A DNA stretch of 64,000 nucleotides from Halohasta salina (lineage in GTDB: Archaea > Halobacteriota > Halobacteria > Halobacteriales > Haloferacaceae). Location: the NCBI RefSeq assembly GCF_024178165.1, contig NZ_JAMZIE010000004.1:186001-250000 (forward strand). Direction: 5' to 3'. Below the pieces are notes generated by a model. It ran no database searches, was not told the origin of the DNA, and saw only the letters and a program-made list of their open reading frames with translations. Made by a program: the position numbers and the translations under genes. Every line of letters begins with the position of its first letter. The first letter of the stretch is position 1. This document shows, piece after piece, positions 50,982-60,638 of the stretch.

Positions 50982-52064
50982 CTACCGGTCGTCGCTGTCG
51001 GCATCGAGCTCGGCCCGCCAGTCGCTCCCTACCGGCTCGTGTGTGACGCTGTAGCCAGCCCTCGTGGACTCGACACCGTCGACTCCGAACAGCCGAATCG
51101 GTTGCTCCTGTTTTGTCATCACCGGAAACCCGTAGTTGTCGGCCTCGTAGTCGAACGTCTCGCCGGCGGCGCGCCGCTCGTCGACGAACGCCTCGTGTGC
51201 GTCGAGCCGGTCGGCGAGAACGCGGTCGGCCAGCGACTCGACCCGGTCGAGGCGGTCGGTGAAGGTCGATTCGAAGGCGGGGTCGAGTTCTTTACCGACC
51301 GAGTGCCGGCCGGCGACCATCGCCGCGAGCGTCGTCGTCCCGGTCCCCCAGAAGGGGTCGAAGACCGTGTCGCCGTACACCGAGTACATGTTGATCAGCC
51401 GGTAGGGAATCGCAAGCGGGTAGGCCGCCGATCGGTCGCGGCTGTCGACGCCGACGAGCCCCTGGTTGCGGCCGGTGATGTCGGTCCACAGATCGCTGAA
51501 CCACCGGTTTCGCTCCTCCCAGAAGTAGGCCGCCTCGTAGCGACGGTCGGCCCGCGGCTCGAACGCCCGCTGGACGGGGCCGTTGCGGAACACCAACACG
51601 TGTTCGTGTTCGAGCGTCGCGTAGGCGTTCGGGGGCAACATCCCCGACCCCATGAACTTGGTCGCGCTGTTGGTCGGCTTCCGCCAGAGCAGCGACGGCA
51701 GCGGCTCGAAGCCGCGGTCGTCGAACGCCGCGGTGATCCGGCTGTGGTTCTGGTAGCGCCGAAACGAGCCACCGAGGCTCCGGGTCGCATCGCCGACGTT
51801 GATACAGGCGATCCCGCCGTCGACGAGGACCGACGAGACGGCCTCCCAGACCGCGTCCAGCGCCGTATGCATCGCCTCGAAGGCCGCCCGTCCACGGCCG
51901 GCATCGAGGTGGCCCTCGATTGCCGGATCCAGCGAGACGAACAGTTCGTCCCACAGCTCGATCATCGGGTACGGGGGCGAAGTGACCACGAGATCGACCG
52001 AGTTCGGCTCCAGCCCGTCGAGCGACCGGGAGTCACCGATGTGGACGCGGTGGTCCGTTTCCAT
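50982..52064 (-). CDS. orphan DNA methyltransferase, probable CTAG-specific N4-cytosine enzyme (Zim-like)
   Basis: 360 residues from ATG at 52064; TATA-like GTTTTATTCGG is 27 nt upstream. Amino-methyltransferase of beta order: catalytic motif IV VVTSPPYPMIELWDELF near residue 30, and the AdoMet motif I region DPFWGTGTTTLAAMVAG near 230. No endonuclease gene is adjacent, so it is an orphan. Haloarchaea share a conserved orphan enzyme (Zim, HVO_0794 type) for m4C in CTAG, and the motif wording fits that group as I remember it, but specificity cannot be read from sequence. The upstream frame extension lacks family support. Confidence 0.75.
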   Translation of the reverse strand: METDHRVHIGDSRSLDGLEPNSVDLVVTSPPYPMIELWDELFVSLDPAIEGHLDAGRGRAAFEAMHTALDAVWEAVSSVLVDGGIACINVGDATRSLGGSFRRYQNHSRITAAFDDRGFEPLPSLLWRKPTNSATKFMGSGMLPPNAYATLEHEHVLVFRNGPVQRAFEPRADRRYEAAYFWEERNRWFSDLWTDITGRNQGLVGVDSRDRSAAYPLAIPYRLINMYSVYGDTVFDPFWGTGTTTLAAMVAGRHSVGKELDPAFESTFTDRLDRVESLADRVLADRLDAHEAFVDERRAAGETFDYEADNYGFPVMTKQEQPIRLFGVDGVESTRAGYSVTHEPVGSDWRAELDADSDDR

Positions 52065-52222
52065 GTAGGCTACGGTTCGGGGTCCCGAATAAAACAGCTT
52101 GGTATTGTCTCTCACTAGGTGATAATTACTTGCCCGCAAGCGACCGACAGACGTGGCTACGGGGGGAGGCGTCGACTACGCTGACGGTTTCAGCACAGGG
52201 AGACGATACACTGGATACGAAC

Positions 52223-52296
52223 GGGCACGATGGGATTCGAACCCACGACCGTCGGATTAGAAGTCCGACGCTCTCTCCGGACTGAGCTACGTGCCC
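52223..52296 (-). tRNA. tRNA-Arg (TCT)
   Basis: Full cloverleaf by eye: acceptor GGGCACG with CGTGCCC, D-stem GCTC/GAGC, anticodon stem TCGGA/TCCGA around loop CTTCTAA with anticodon TCT, T-arm GTGGG TTCGAAT CCCAT. 74 nt, no intron, no encoded CCA. It lies 3.4 kb right of the injection cluster. Confidence 0.95.
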
Positions 52297-52413
52297 TCAT
52301 CGGTAGGTCGACCCATCGGCTACAAAGCCGTTTGGGTTCGGCACGCCGCCGAATCAGCCGCGGGCAGTCCGAACAGCACACCTAAGTCGGTCACCCGACT
52401 ACGGCCCACAGAG

Positions 52414-52983
52414 ATGTACGTACTCGGAACTGTGGGGCTCCCCGGAAGCGGGAAAGGCGAACTGGCAGCGGTGGCCCGCGAGGAGGGGCTGCCGGTCGTC
52501 ACGATGGGCGATGTCATCCGGCGGGCCTGTCGGGACCGCGGCCGTGATCCCGCGACCGACCACGGCGCGGTCGCCAAAGCCCTCCGCGAGGAGAACGGCC
52601 CGGCGGCGATTGCCGAGCGGTCGCTACCGCTGGTCCGGGAAGCCGTCGACGAAGGCGACGCAGAGACCGTCGTCGTCGACGGCCTCCGGTCGATGGTGGA
52701 AGTCGAGGCGTTCCGCGACGCCTTCGGCGAGGCCTTCCGGATCGTCTCCGTCGAGGCCCCCTTCGACCTCCGCGCCGAACGGCTCGACGCGCGCGGACGG
52801 GACGCCACCGACAGCGATCTCGAAGCGCTCCGGGCCCGCGACGAGCGGGAGCTCGGCTTCGGAATGGGCGAGGTGATGGAGGCCGCCGACTACCACATCG
52901 AGAACACGGGCTCGCTGGAGGCGTTCCGCGAGCGCGTGCGCGAACTGCTCGCTGCACCGGCCGACGTGGAGCCGAGCCGATGA
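52414..52983 (+). CDS. UPF0200 family nucleotide kinase-like protein
   Basis: P-loop protein of 189 residues with Walker A GLPGSGKGELAAVA near residue 8, the NMP-binding-like TMGDVIRRACRDRG, and VVVDGLRSMVEVEAF. The UPF0200 family resembles adenylate and dephospho-CoA kinases; the substrate is not settled. It overlaps the UPF0201 gene by ATGA, the conserved archaeal pairing. Confidence 0.88.
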   Translation: MYVLGTVGLPGSGKGELAAVAREEGLPVVTMGDVIRRACRDRGRDPATDHGAVAKALREENGPAAIAERSLPLVREAVDEGDAETVVVDGLRSMVEVEAFRDAFGEAFRIVSVEAPFDLRAERLDARGRDATDSDLEALRARDERELGFGMGEVMEAADYHIENTGSLEAFRERVRELLAAPADVEPSR

Positions 52984-53396
52984 TCTACAGTATCGACGTC
53001 CGGATCGAAGCCCCGGTCGAGCCGACCGAAGTCACCGATCGGGTCGCCGACGCAGTCGGTCAGGTCTTCCCGAACGCCGAGTTCACCCACGAACCGGGGC
53101 TGCTGGTCGCCGAAACCCACACCCTCGACCCGTTTTCAGACGTCCTCCACGAGCAGGAGATCCTCGATACCGCCCGCCGTGAGTTCCTCAAACACGCCGA
53201 CGAGGAGGGCTTTTCTTTCGCACTAAAAAAACAGGCAGCCTTCGAGGGCGTCGTCAACTTCGCGGTCGGCAACCCCGACGAACTCGGCGATATCGACGTC
53301 GACGTCCGGGTCCGGGAACCCGACGTCGAGTCGATCGTCGACGCCATCGCCCCGCCGACCGAGGACGGCACCCCGGTCGACCCGGGGAGCGACTGA
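52980..53396 (+). CDS. UPF0201 family protein
   Basis: 138 residues of the archaeal UPF0201 (COG1931) family, often encoded with UPF0200 and considered RNA-binding-like by fold. Seen: MIYSIDVRIEAPVEPTEV, VFPNAEFTH, LDTARREFLKHADEEGFSF and LKKQAAFEGVVNFAVG. The end is an acidic Pro/Asp tail. Confidence 0.88.
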   Translation: MIYSIDVRIEAPVEPTEVTDRVADAVGQVFPNAEFTHEPGLLVAETHTLDPFSDVLHEQEILDTARREFLKHADEEGFSFALKKQAAFEGVVNFAVGNPDELGDIDVDVRVREPDVESIVDAIAPPTEDGTPVDPGSD

Positions 53397-53658
53397 CCGG
53401 CGCGGAGCCGGGCAGACCGACGGTTGATTCACGCGAACCGAGAGATATCGGCCGACGATCCGGTGTTAACAACAGATACTCGAAACGAAAGCTGAAAGCG
53501 GTGCAAATCAGGTTGTAAAATGTCTTGGAGCTTCTAAGGTAGTAGTAAAATATTATAAAATGAATACACCGGGGTGATAAAGCGTATGAATCGACGCCAA
53601 TGCTCGTCGTATTATATGCGGTATCCGGTCTATGGTGTAACCAGACGGTGACCAACCG
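53397..53658. other. AT-rich intergenic region
   Basis: 262 bp with a marked AT-rich core (about 53500-53620), including ATATTATAAAATG and GTATTATATG. The latter, near 53609-53618, probably forms the promoter of the small membrane protein. I see no gene or RNA structure in it. Confidence 0.4.
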
Positions 53659-53910
53659 ATGAAGAACTTCACACCTAACCATGGACAGAACGCGAACGTC
53701 GAGTCCGACTCGATGGAACGGATCGCGCGGCAGGGGACGCTTGCGCTGGGAGCGACCGTCCGGCGGGTGAGTTTCTGGGCGGCGATCCTGTTGCCGCTCG
53801 TGTACCTGCCCCTGCTGTCCAGTGGTTCGGGTGCCGGGACCGGCTCCCTCGCCCTCGGACTGCTCGCGCTGAACCTGATCGCCCTGTTCGTCGGCCACAA
53901 CCACCACTAA
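53659..53910 (+). CDS. small two-TM membrane protein
   Basis: 83 residues with two hydrophobic helices (FWAAILLPLVYLPLLSSG and LALGLLALNLIALFVG) and a His-rich end (GHNHH). ATG at 53659; an inner ATG (MERIARQ) is possible. Only 2 bp before the next gene, so the two form an operon. Function unknown; similar tiny proteins are common in haloarchaea. Confidence 0.65.
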   Translation: MKNFTPNHGQNANVESDSMERIARQGTLALGATVRRVSFWAAILLPLVYLPLLSSGSGAGTGSLALGLLALNLIALFVGHNHH

Positions 53911-53912
53911 TC

Positions 53913-54179
53913 ATGAGCGCCACACCACAATCCGTTGGACCTGACGCCTCGACCAGCGACGCCAAACCGAAAGACGAACGGCTCGCCGACTACCTACGCG
54001 AGCGCGTGGACGACGGCGAGATGTACTTCAAGAGCAAGTTCATCGCCGACGACGTCGGCCTCTCGTCGAAAGAGATCGGCGCGCTGATCGTCAAACTCCA
54101 GGAGTCGGTCGACGACCTGTCGATCGAGCGGTGGTCGTATACGGGTGCGACCACCTGGCGAGTCGAGCAGACCAACTAA
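53913..54179 (+). CDS. DUF7123-like winged-helix protein
   Basis: 88 residues. ERLADYLRERVDDGEMYFKS, KFIADDVGLSSKEIGALIVKLQ and WSYTGATTWRVE read as a winged-helix domain without other parts. I believe it is the haloarchaeal DUF7123 family. It may be a small DNA-binding regulator, which is inference from the fold. Confidence 0.7.
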   Translation: MSATPQSVGPDASTSDAKPKDERLADYLRERVDDGEMYFKSKFIADDVGLSSKEIGALIVKLQESVDDLSIERWSYTGATTWRVEQTN

Positions 54180-54293
54180 CAGGGTTGTTGGAGACAGGCA
54201 CCACTCGACCGCCCACCGGGCGGCGATCGAGCGGGAGCATCTACAACGAACCGTACGGCGTCGTCACCGTCTACCCACCACACTCCTTCGAAC

Positions 54294-55277
54294 CTACATG
54301 GGAAGCGCCAGCAGCGTGACGACCACCAGCGAAATGAAGACGATTTTGAGGACCGTGTTGACGATGATCACTTTCGTGCCGAACGACGCCCCCCAGATCC
54401 CGTACTGAAACGGGATCGAGCGCTTGAACGTCGAGACCGCGAACGAAATAATCCCCCCGAGCAACAGCGTCGCGACCGCCTGCCGCGGCGTGAACGGATC
54501 GCCCAGAAACGGGGCGATGGCTGCGGCACCGGACGTCGTATCGAGCGTGTAGGTGACGATCACGGGGATCGAAACGGCCGGCAGGCCGACGAGTTGGGTC
54601 AGGGGGTCGGCCGAGCCGGTAATCGCGTTCAGATCGTACCGTGCGACGAGCAGCGTCACGAGCGTGTAGACGACCACGAGCCGGGGAACCAGTCGCCGAA
54701 GCGTCGGTCGCGTCCGGTCCCACGCGTCGACCAGGCGCTCGCGACGCGTCCGGGCCTCCGCGGCGAGTTCGTCGGGGTCGAGCTGGGCCGATCCGTCGAC
54801 GTTCTCCTCGGAGAGCAACACCGCCCCGGCCACGATGCCGACGAGTGTGATCGCCAGCGCGATCAGCGCCCGCGAAGTGACGTAGAAGACCCCGACAGAG
54901 AGGCCGAGGATGGGGATGAGAACAGGAATGTAGTAGGTAAAGACGTGCTGGGCGAAGCCGAAGAACGTGTTCATCACGACCGCGATCAGCGTCGCCCGAT
55001 CGTCGAGAAAGCCCGATTCCCGGAGATCGGCCAGCATCGCGTACCCGGCTGTCGTCGACACGGTCGTCGTCAGAATCGCGGTGCCGACCTCGTCGGGCAG
55101 GTTCGCCGGCCCCGTCAGCAACCGCGAGAGCCCAGCGATCTGCTGGACGAGCCCGAAGGCAACTGCGACGTTGGCAATGTACACCGCCGCCGAAACCAGC
55201 ACGGCGATCCGTCCCACGCGCGGGAGTACGTCGACGAACGCGCCAACGACCGACTGGAGGAGCAACACCGACTGCAC
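54294..55277 (-). CDS. COG3366-type nucleoside-recognition (Gate) membrane protein
   Basis: 327 residues with about eight TM helices, including AILTTTVSTTAGYAMLADL, VVMNTFFGFAQHVFTYYIPV, LIALAITLVGIVAGAVLL, IPVIVTYTLDTTSGAAAIAP and TLLLGGIISFAVSTF. The split-gate pattern with a central soluble loop (GSAQLDPDELAAEARTRRERL) fits the nucleoside-recognition domain family. Substrate unknown; such proteins may be transporters for small organics or ions. Divergent from YjbQ across about 105 bp. Confidence 0.75.
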   Translation of the reverse strand: MQSVLLLQSVVGAFVDVLPRVGRIAVLVSAAVYIANVAVAFGLVQQIAGLSRLLTGPANLPDEVGTAILTTTVSTTAGYAMLADLRESGFLDDRATLIAVVMNTFFGFAQHVFTYYIPVLIPILGLSVGVFYVTSRALIALAITLVGIVAGAVLLSEENVDGSAQLDPDELAAEARTRRERLVDAWDRTRPTLRRLVPRLVVVYTLVTLLVARYDLNAITGSADPLTQLVGLPAVSIPVIVTYTLDTTSGAAAIAPFLGDPFTPRQAVATLLLGGIISFAVSTFKRSIPFQYGIWGASFGTKVIIVNTVLKIVFISLVVVTLLALPM

Positions 55278-55382
55278 AGTGGGAGTCGGAACGGATGAAT
55301 GAAAGAGCCGTCGATCGGCCGGTTAGGAACTCCCTACTCGGCCGACACCAACGTTTCAAGCACGGGAATCGGAGTCGACCGT

Positions 55383-55766
55383 ATGGCCGATTTCACCGTC
55401 GAAACCGACGAGCGAACGACTATCGTCGACGTCACCGACCGCGTCGCCGACGCGATTCCCACGGACGCCGACGGCGTCTGTACCGTCTTCGTCAGACACA
55501 CGACCGCTGGCGTGATCGTCAACGAAAACGAGCGTCGACTCCGCGAGGATCTCGCCGACGCCCTCGAGGAGTTAGTACCCGACGAGGGATGGAGCCACGA
55601 CGCACTCGACGGCAACGCCGACAGCCACGTGCGGGCGATGCTCGTCGGCGAGAGCATCACCGTGCCGGTTCGAAACGGTGAGTTAGGTCTGGGCCGGTGG
55701 CAGTCAGTGCTGTTCGTCGAGTGTGACGGCCCCCGAACCAGAACGGTCGACGTCCTGCTTCACTGA
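55383..55766 (+). CDS. YjbQ/UPF0047 family protein
   Basis: 127 residues of the secondary thiamine-phosphate synthase-like family. The family core VFVRHTTAGVIVNENE and the C-terminal GELGLGRWQSVLFVECDGPR are present. In bacteria YjbQ shows weak thiamine phosphate synthase activity in vivo; true role not settled. ATG at 55383 was chosen by family length over an upstream in-frame start. Confidence 0.88.
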   Translation: MADFTVETDERTTIVDVTDRVADAIPTDADGVCTVFVRHTTAGVIVNENERRLREDLADALEELVPDEGWSHDALDGNADSHVRAMLVGESITVPVRNGELGLGRWQSVLFVECDGPRTRTVDVLLH

Positions 55767-55815
55767 TCGGACAGTTTGCGATGGTTTTTGCTGATGGAAC
55801 GCCGACCCTCGGTCA

Positions 55816-56661
55816 ATGCATCTGCTGTTGACGAACGACGACGGCATCGGGAGTCCGGGACTGGCGGCGCTCTACGAGGCGCTGTCGGAGATCGCGACGG
55901 TCACCGTCGTCGCGCCCGCCGCCGACCAGAGCGGCGTTGGCCGCACGCGGTCGGATCTCTCCTTCGAACTCGACAACCGGATCACGATCGAAGATCACGA
56001 GTGGGGGTACGTCGTCGATGGGACGCCCGCCGACTGCGTCGCGGTCGGCCTGCGCCACATCCCCGAGGCCGACGAGATCGATCTCGTCGTCTCGGGAGCC
56101 AACGACGGCCCGAACGTCGGCAGCTACATCCTCGGCCACTCGGGAACGGTCGGCGCGGCCGTCGAGGCGGCGTTTCTCGGGACGCCGGCGGTCGCGGTCT
56201 CGGGGTACGACCGGGAGACGTACTTTCCGGAGGACAACGACGACCGGTCCTTCGAGCCGATCGCGGCTGCCACGCGGGACCTCATCGAGCTGCTTGAGGG
56301 CCGCTCGCTGTTCGACGGCGACGTCGACTACCTCAACGTCAACGTCCCGACCGAACCGGCCGAGACGGTCGTCGTCACCCGGCCGCTGGCGGATTACGAC
56401 ACCGCTGTCGTGGCGAGTGACGACGGGGGCGAGGCCTTCGAGAGCAACTACTGGTCGACCCACCCGGTCGACGGCGAGGGGTTCCCGATCGGACTCGAAC
56501 GCTATGCCGGGGCCTATCCGGACTGGAGCGATCGGGCGGCGGTCGTCGACGGCGCGATCAGCCTGACGCCGCTGGGGACGCCACAGTCGGTCGTCGACAC
56601 GCCGCTGGCGCTCGCCGAACTGGTCGAACGGTACAACAACAGGGCCGACGCCGAACCGTAG
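55816..56661 (+). CDS. surE: 5'/3'-nucleotidase SurE
   Basis: Metal-dependent nucleoside monophosphate phosphatase, 281 residues. N-terminal MHLLLTNDDGIGSPGLAAL holds the metal-binding Asp-Asp (residues 8-9); PAADQSGVGR, GTPADCVAVGL, SGANDGPNVGSYILGHSGTVGAA complete the site. The family is dimeric and cytoplasmic. About 50 bp after YjbQ, so they could be cotranscribed. Confidence 0.95.
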   Translation: MHLLLTNDDGIGSPGLAALYEALSEIATVTVVAPAADQSGVGRTRSDLSFELDNRITIEDHEWGYVVDGTPADCVAVGLRHIPEADEIDLVVSGANDGPNVGSYILGHSGTVGAAVEAAFLGTPAVAVSGYDRETYFPEDNDDRSFEPIAAATRDLIELLEGRSLFDGDVDYLNVNVPTEPAETVVVTRPLADYDTAVVASDDGGEAFESNYWSTHPVDGEGFPIGLERYAGAYPDWSDRAAVVDGAISLTPLGTPQSVVDTPLALAELVERYNNRADAEP

Positions 56662-56697
56662 GCGTCGACTAACGGGGAGTAGGAGCCGGCTACCGGG

Positions 56698-58092
56698 TTA
56701 CAGCTGGCCGCCGGGACCGCCGAGGCCGCCGAGACCGCCACCGCCGTCGCCCTGCTGCATCTTTTTCATCATCCGTTGCATGTCGCCGTCGCCCATCCCT
56801 TGGAACTGCTTGATCGTCCGGTGCATCATCTTGTGCTGTTCGAGCAGCTCCTTGACGGTCTCCTCGTCAGTGCCGGAGCCGCGGGCGATCCGTTCGACCT
56901 GTGTCGCGCCGATCGAGCGTGGCTCTTCGAGTTCGGCGTCGGTCATCGAATCCATGATGACGTCGAACGTTCGCATCCGGTTTTGGGTGACGTCCATCGC
57001 GTCGTCCGGTAGCTGGTCCATCATGCCGCCGCCCATGCCGGGGATCATGTCCATCACCTGATCGAGCGGCCCCATGTTATTCATCGCCTCCAGCTGTTTC
57101 TGCATGTCTTTGAGGGTGAACTCGCCTTCGAGCAGCTGTTCGGGGTCCCAGTCATCGTCCTCGGCCCCCGTCTCTTCCATCGCTCGCTCGACGCGCTCGG
57201 CGAGCTGTTTGAGATCGCCCATCCCCAGCAGCCGGGAGATGAAACTGTTGGGTTCGAAGCGCTCGATGTCCTGGACGGTCTCGCCGGTCCCGAGGAACGC
57301 GATCGAGGAGTCTGTCTCGTTGACCGCCGTCAGAGCACCCCCACCTTTGGCGGTCCCGTCGAGTTTGGTGATGGCGACGCCGTCGACGCCGACCGCCTCT
57401 TCGAAGCGCTGGGCCTGCTCCTTTGCGCCTTGGCCGATCGCCGCATCGAGGACTAGCAGGCTCCGGTCGGGATCGGCCGTCGACTCGATCTGTTCGATCT
57501 CGTCGATCAGGTCGTCCTCCAAGGCGTGTCGACCCGCGGTGTCGACGATGTGGACCTCCGCTTCCGCCGTTGCTTCGAGACCGTCGCGGGCGATCTTGAC
57601 GGGATCGGATTCGTCGGGATCACCGTAGAACTCTACTTCGGCGCGCTCACACATCTGTTTGGCCTGATCGTACGCGCCCGGCCGGAAGGTGTCGGTCTGG
57701 ATGACGGCGGGACGGAGCCCCTTCTTCGAGAACCACCACGCCATCTTGGCGGCAGTGGTCGTCTTCCCCGACCCCTGGAGGCCGGCGAGCATAATCGTCT
57801 GCGGCTCCAAGGGGAGTTCCGTCGAGTCGCCGACGAGTTCGACGAGTTCCTCGTAGACAATCTTGAGGACGTGGTCGCGGGCGGAGGTGCCGCCCGGCGC
57901 CTCCTCGTCGAGCGCCCGTGTTTTGATGCTGTCCGACAGGCTCATCACGAGGTCGACGTCGACGTCGGCCTGCAGCAGCGAGCGCTGGATCTGCTTGACG
58001 ACCGCCTGGACGTCGTCTTCGTCGAGCCGGGACTTCCCGCGGAGGTCGTCGAGGGTCCCCCGGAGGGAGCTCCCGAGATCATCGAGTACCAT
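56698..58092 (-). CDS. srp54: signal recognition particle protein SRP54
   Basis: GTPase of the archaeal SRP, 464 residues. N domain helices ([20 protein letters not shown]), G domain with G1 [15 protein letters not shown] near 108, [26 protein letters not shown] and [13 protein letters not shown], then the Met-rich M domain for signal peptides and 7S RNA ([37 protein letters not shown]). It ends with a Gly-rich tail. Its receptor FtsY is encoded 2.5 kb away. Confidence 0.97.
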   Translation of the reverse strand: MVLDDLGSSLRGTLDDLRGKSRLDEDDVQAVVKQIQRSLLQADVDVDLVMSLSDSIKTRALDEEAPGGTSARDHVLKIVYEELVELVGDSTELPLEPQTIMLAGLQGSGKTTTAAKMAWWFSKKGLRPAVIQTDTFRPGAYDQAKQMCERAEVEFYGDPDESDPVKIARDGLEATAEAEVHIVDTAGRHALEDDLIDEIEQIESTADPDRSLLVLDAAIGQGAKEQAQRFEEAVGVDGVAITKLDGTAKGGGALTAVNETDSSIAFLGTGETVQDIERFEPNSFISRLLGMGDLKQLAERVERAMEETGAEDDDWDPEQLLEGEFTLKDMQKQLEAMNNMGPLDQVMDMIPGMGGGMMDQLPDDAMDVTQNRMRTFDVIMDSMTDAELEEPRSIGATQVERIARGSGTDEETVKELLEQHKMMHRTIKQFQGMGDGDMQRMMKKMQQGDGGGGLGGLGGPGGQL

Positions 58093-58211
58093 TTGGCCGA
58101 CGTACGAACCCCAACCGGTAAAGCGTTGTTCGTCGGGCGGCGGGCGAGATTATATCAACAAAACCCATTGTACCGGAGGAATTACTACCCAAGATACTGT
58201 CAGTGCAGGTA

Positions 58212-59192
58212 ATGGAAGACCGAGACCGGCCGCTGTTCGTCGGGCCGTCGGCGCTGGCCTCGCAGGTCGGAGCGGCACTCGGGCGGGAGTTCGCCGTCGC
58301 ACCGACGACAGCGGCGGCCAGCGAGCGGCTCGGCGAGCGGACGGCCTGTGTCGTCACCGATCACGACCCGCCGACCCACGACTGTTTCGAGCTACTCGAG
58401 TCGACCGATCGGCCCGTCGTCGTCGTCCCGACCGACGGCGGGACCAGCGCGTTGGCGACGCGGGCGCTCCAAGCGGGGGCGGCCACCTATCTCGATCCGA
58501 CGACCGTCGACGACGTGCCGGCAGCCGTCGCCGCCGCCGTCGAGCGGGCTATCGCCGACGCGGAGGCCGACGTCGAGGCCAGAATCGAGGAGTTTTCCAG
58601 CATCGTCTCCCACGAGCTTCGGAGCCCGATCCAGACGGCCAAATCCGGGATCGACCTCGCCAAAGCCCAATGTGACAGCCGGTATCTCGACGAGGTCGGC
58701 GAGACGATCGACCGGATGGACGAACTGATCGACAACCTCCTCGAACTGCTCGATACCGGCGAAACGACCGTCGAGACGACCGGCGTCGACCTCGAAGCGG
58801 TCGTCGAGGCCGCCTGGCCCGGCGGAACCGCCGCGAACCTCCTGATCGAAGACGAGCTGCCGACCGTCGAGGCCGAACGCTCCCGGCTCCAGCAACTCCT
58901 CGAAAACCTGTTTCGGAACGCGGTCGACCACGCCGGCGAGACGGTGACCGTCCGAGTCGGGGTCGTCGGCGATCCCGCGACAGGCTTCTATGTTGCCGAC
59001 GACGGCCCCGGGATCGTGGCCGATCGCCGGGAACTCGTCTTCGAGTACGGCTACACCGACTCCGAGGCGGGGTCGGGGCTCGGCTTGGCGATCGTCGAGG
59101 AGATCGCCGAGGCCTTCGGCTGGACGGTGACGATCACCGACAGCGAGACCGGCGGGGCCCGATTCGAAATCTCACAAGTAGATATCAGATAA
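58212..59192 (+). CDS. sensor histidine kinase
   Basis: 326 residues from ATG at 58212 (GTG at 58203 also possible). No TM helix: a receiver-like N-terminal domain without full phosphoacceptor motifs (LFVGPSALASQVGAAL, VVVVPTDGGTSALATRALQAG), then HisKA with H-box SSIVSHELRSPIQTAKSG, N-box LLENLFRNAVDHAG and ATP lid YVADDGPGIVADR and GSGLGLAIVEEIAEAFG. It autophosphorylates the H-box His and probably passes phosphate to the HalX regulator 37 bp downstream. Confidence 0.88.
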   Translation: MEDRDRPLFVGPSALASQVGAALGREFAVAPTTAAASERLGERTACVVTDHDPPTHDCFELLESTDRPVVVVPTDGGTSALATRALQAGAATYLDPTTVDDVPAAVAAAVERAIADAEADVEARIEEFSSIVSHELRSPIQTAKSGIDLAKAQCDSRYLDEVGETIDRMDELIDNLLELLDTGETTVETTGVDLEAVVEAAWPGGTAANLLIEDELPTVEAERSRLQQLLENLFRNAVDHAGETVTVRVGVVGDPATGFYVADDGPGIVADRRELVFEYGYTDSEAGSGLGLAIVEEIAEAFGWTVTITDSETGGARFEISQVDIR

Positions 59193-59229
59193 ACCAAACT
59201 ATTTTTACCGGTCGCTGAGAGGCTGAGCT

Positions 59230-59799
59230 ATGGCCGACACCGGCGACAAAACCGTCCTCATCGTCGACGACGAGGAGATGGTTGCGGAATCCTACGAGCT
59301 GTATCTCGACGACGACTACGAAACGATCGTCGAGTACAGCGGCGGCGCGGCACTGATGGAACTCGACCAGCGGGCAGTCGACCTCGTATTGGTCGACCGG
59401 CGGATGCCGGGGATGTCCGGCGACGTCGTGATCGACCACATCGACAAATGGGAGATGGACTTCCAGGTGATCATGGTGACGGCGGTCGACCCGGATATCG
59501 ATATCATCGACATGCCGTGTGACGGCTACCTCACCAAACCCGTCAGCGAGGACGAACTGTTGGCGGCAGTCGATCGCGCGTTCCGGATCAAACACTACGA
59601 GGACCTCATCGCGGAGTACAACCAGCTCTCCGAGAAGTACGAGGTGCTCACCAGCCAGTTTTCCTCGCGGGAGCTGACCAATCAGGACCGCTTTACCAAA
59701 CTCGAAAGTCGGATCGAAGAGATGGAAGCCGAGATCGCCGAGACAGTCGAAGGCTTCTCCGACAGCAAGCTCAGCGACGCTTTCAACCGGCTCCACTAG
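59230..59799 (+). CDS. response regulator with HalX domain
   Basis: 189 residues. Receiver domain with TVLIVDDEEMVAESYELYL, phosphoacceptor LVLVDRRMPGMSG (Asp near 58) and TKPVSEDEL Lys, followed by the coiled-coil HalX output domain (YEDLIAEYNQLSEKYEVLTS). HalX proteins lack a DNA-binding domain. It has its own TATA-like ATTTTTACC near 59201-59209 and is paired with the kinase upstream. Its stop overlaps the convergent DICT gene stop in a CTAG. Confidence 0.9.
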   Translation: MADTGDKTVLIVDDEEMVAESYELYLDDDYETIVEYSGGAALMELDQRAVDLVLVDRRMPGMSGDVVIDHIDKWEMDFQVIMVTAVDPDIDIIDMPCDGYLTKPVSEDELLAAVDRAFRIKHYEDLIAEYNQLSEKYEVLTSQFSSRELTNQDRFTKLESRIEEMEAEIAETVEGFSDSKLSDAFNRLH

Positions 59800-60581
59800 A
59801 AGGTCGACCGGGCGTACGACTGGGCCCGACGAACGCGGTCGGGGTCGTAGGTCCACAGTCCCCGCCAGACGTTCGGGGCAGTCTCCTCGGCGATCAGCGC
59901 GACGTGGTCGCCATCCGGCTCGGGTGGCCGGAACACCACGAACCACAGCCGCCGGAGCTCCGAATCGTCGGTGGCGTGGACGGTCAGATCCAGCGTCTCG
60001 GCGGCGGTCGGATCGTCGGCCACGCCGTAGACGTGGGCGTCGACGGCGGTGTCGGCGAGCCATTCGTAGACCTGTCGGGTGCCGAACTCGTCGTCGAGCC
60101 GCGAGAGGAGTTGGAAGGAGGCGTCGAAGGAGCCGGCGCCGGCCGACAGCGCCCGGAACTCGATGAACCGCGAGATGACGACCAACAGTAGCTTCTCCTT
60201 GTTCGAGGCGGGATACCCCCGGACGGTGAACTCGATGTCGTCGAGGCCGGTCAGGACGTCCGGAAACGAGCCCGTCTCGATCTGTTTGGTGCCGGTCCGG
60301 TAGCGGTCGGTGTTGACCAGCAGGAAGGCCCGCTTGAGGTCGTCCCACGAGGAGGTAGCGACGACCTCGCCGTCGTCGACCAGACAGACGAGGTTCTCGG
60401 CGCCCTCCGAGAGTTGCCGCTCGGTCACCGTGACCGACTCGGTGTCGAACACCCGGTCGAGCAGCGAGAGCTGCGGCTCGACGGCTGTGTCGGTCAGATT
60501 GACCAGCAGCAGCGTCTTCGACGAGGTGTCGACCTCGTCGATAATTCCACCCAGCGAGTCGGTATCCGGCGTCCTCCGCAT
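59796..60581 (-). CDS. DICT sensory domain protein
   Basis: 261 residues from ATG at 60581; the GGTTTAAATGG element 27 nt upstream excludes the longer start. DICT domain, which occurs with diguanylate cyclases and two-component proteins: KTLLLVNLTDTAVEPQLSLLD, NLVCLVDDGEVVATSSWDDL and KLLLVVISRFIEFRALSAG, with a C-terminal WFVVFRPPEPDGDHVALIAEE. Convergent with the HalX regulator, so a role in the same signalling is plausible. Confidence 0.8.
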   Translation of the reverse strand: MRRTPDTDSLGGIIDEVDTSSKTLLLVNLTDTAVEPQLSLLDRVFDTESVTVTERQLSEGAENLVCLVDDGEVVATSSWDDLKRAFLLVNTDRYRTGTKQIETGSFPDVLTGLDDIEFTVRGYPASNKEKLLLVVISRFIEFRALSAGAGSFDASFQLLSRLDDEFGTRQVYEWLADTAVDAHVYGVADDPTAAETLDLTVHATDDSELRRLWFVVFRPPEPDGDHVALIAEETAPNVWRGLWTYDPDRVRRAQSYARSTF

Positions 60582-60638
60582 CACTCTGTACAGAGGCACG
60601 CGACCCATTTAAACCGCGTGTCCCGGGGGAGCCTCGGC

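Noticed and set aside
26536-52296. tRNA-Thr and tRNA-Arg as integration sites bounding an island
   Set aside because: No truncated copy of either tRNA 3' end and no integrase were seen; the tRNAs are 1.7 and 3.4 kb outside the cluster with housekeeping genes in between.
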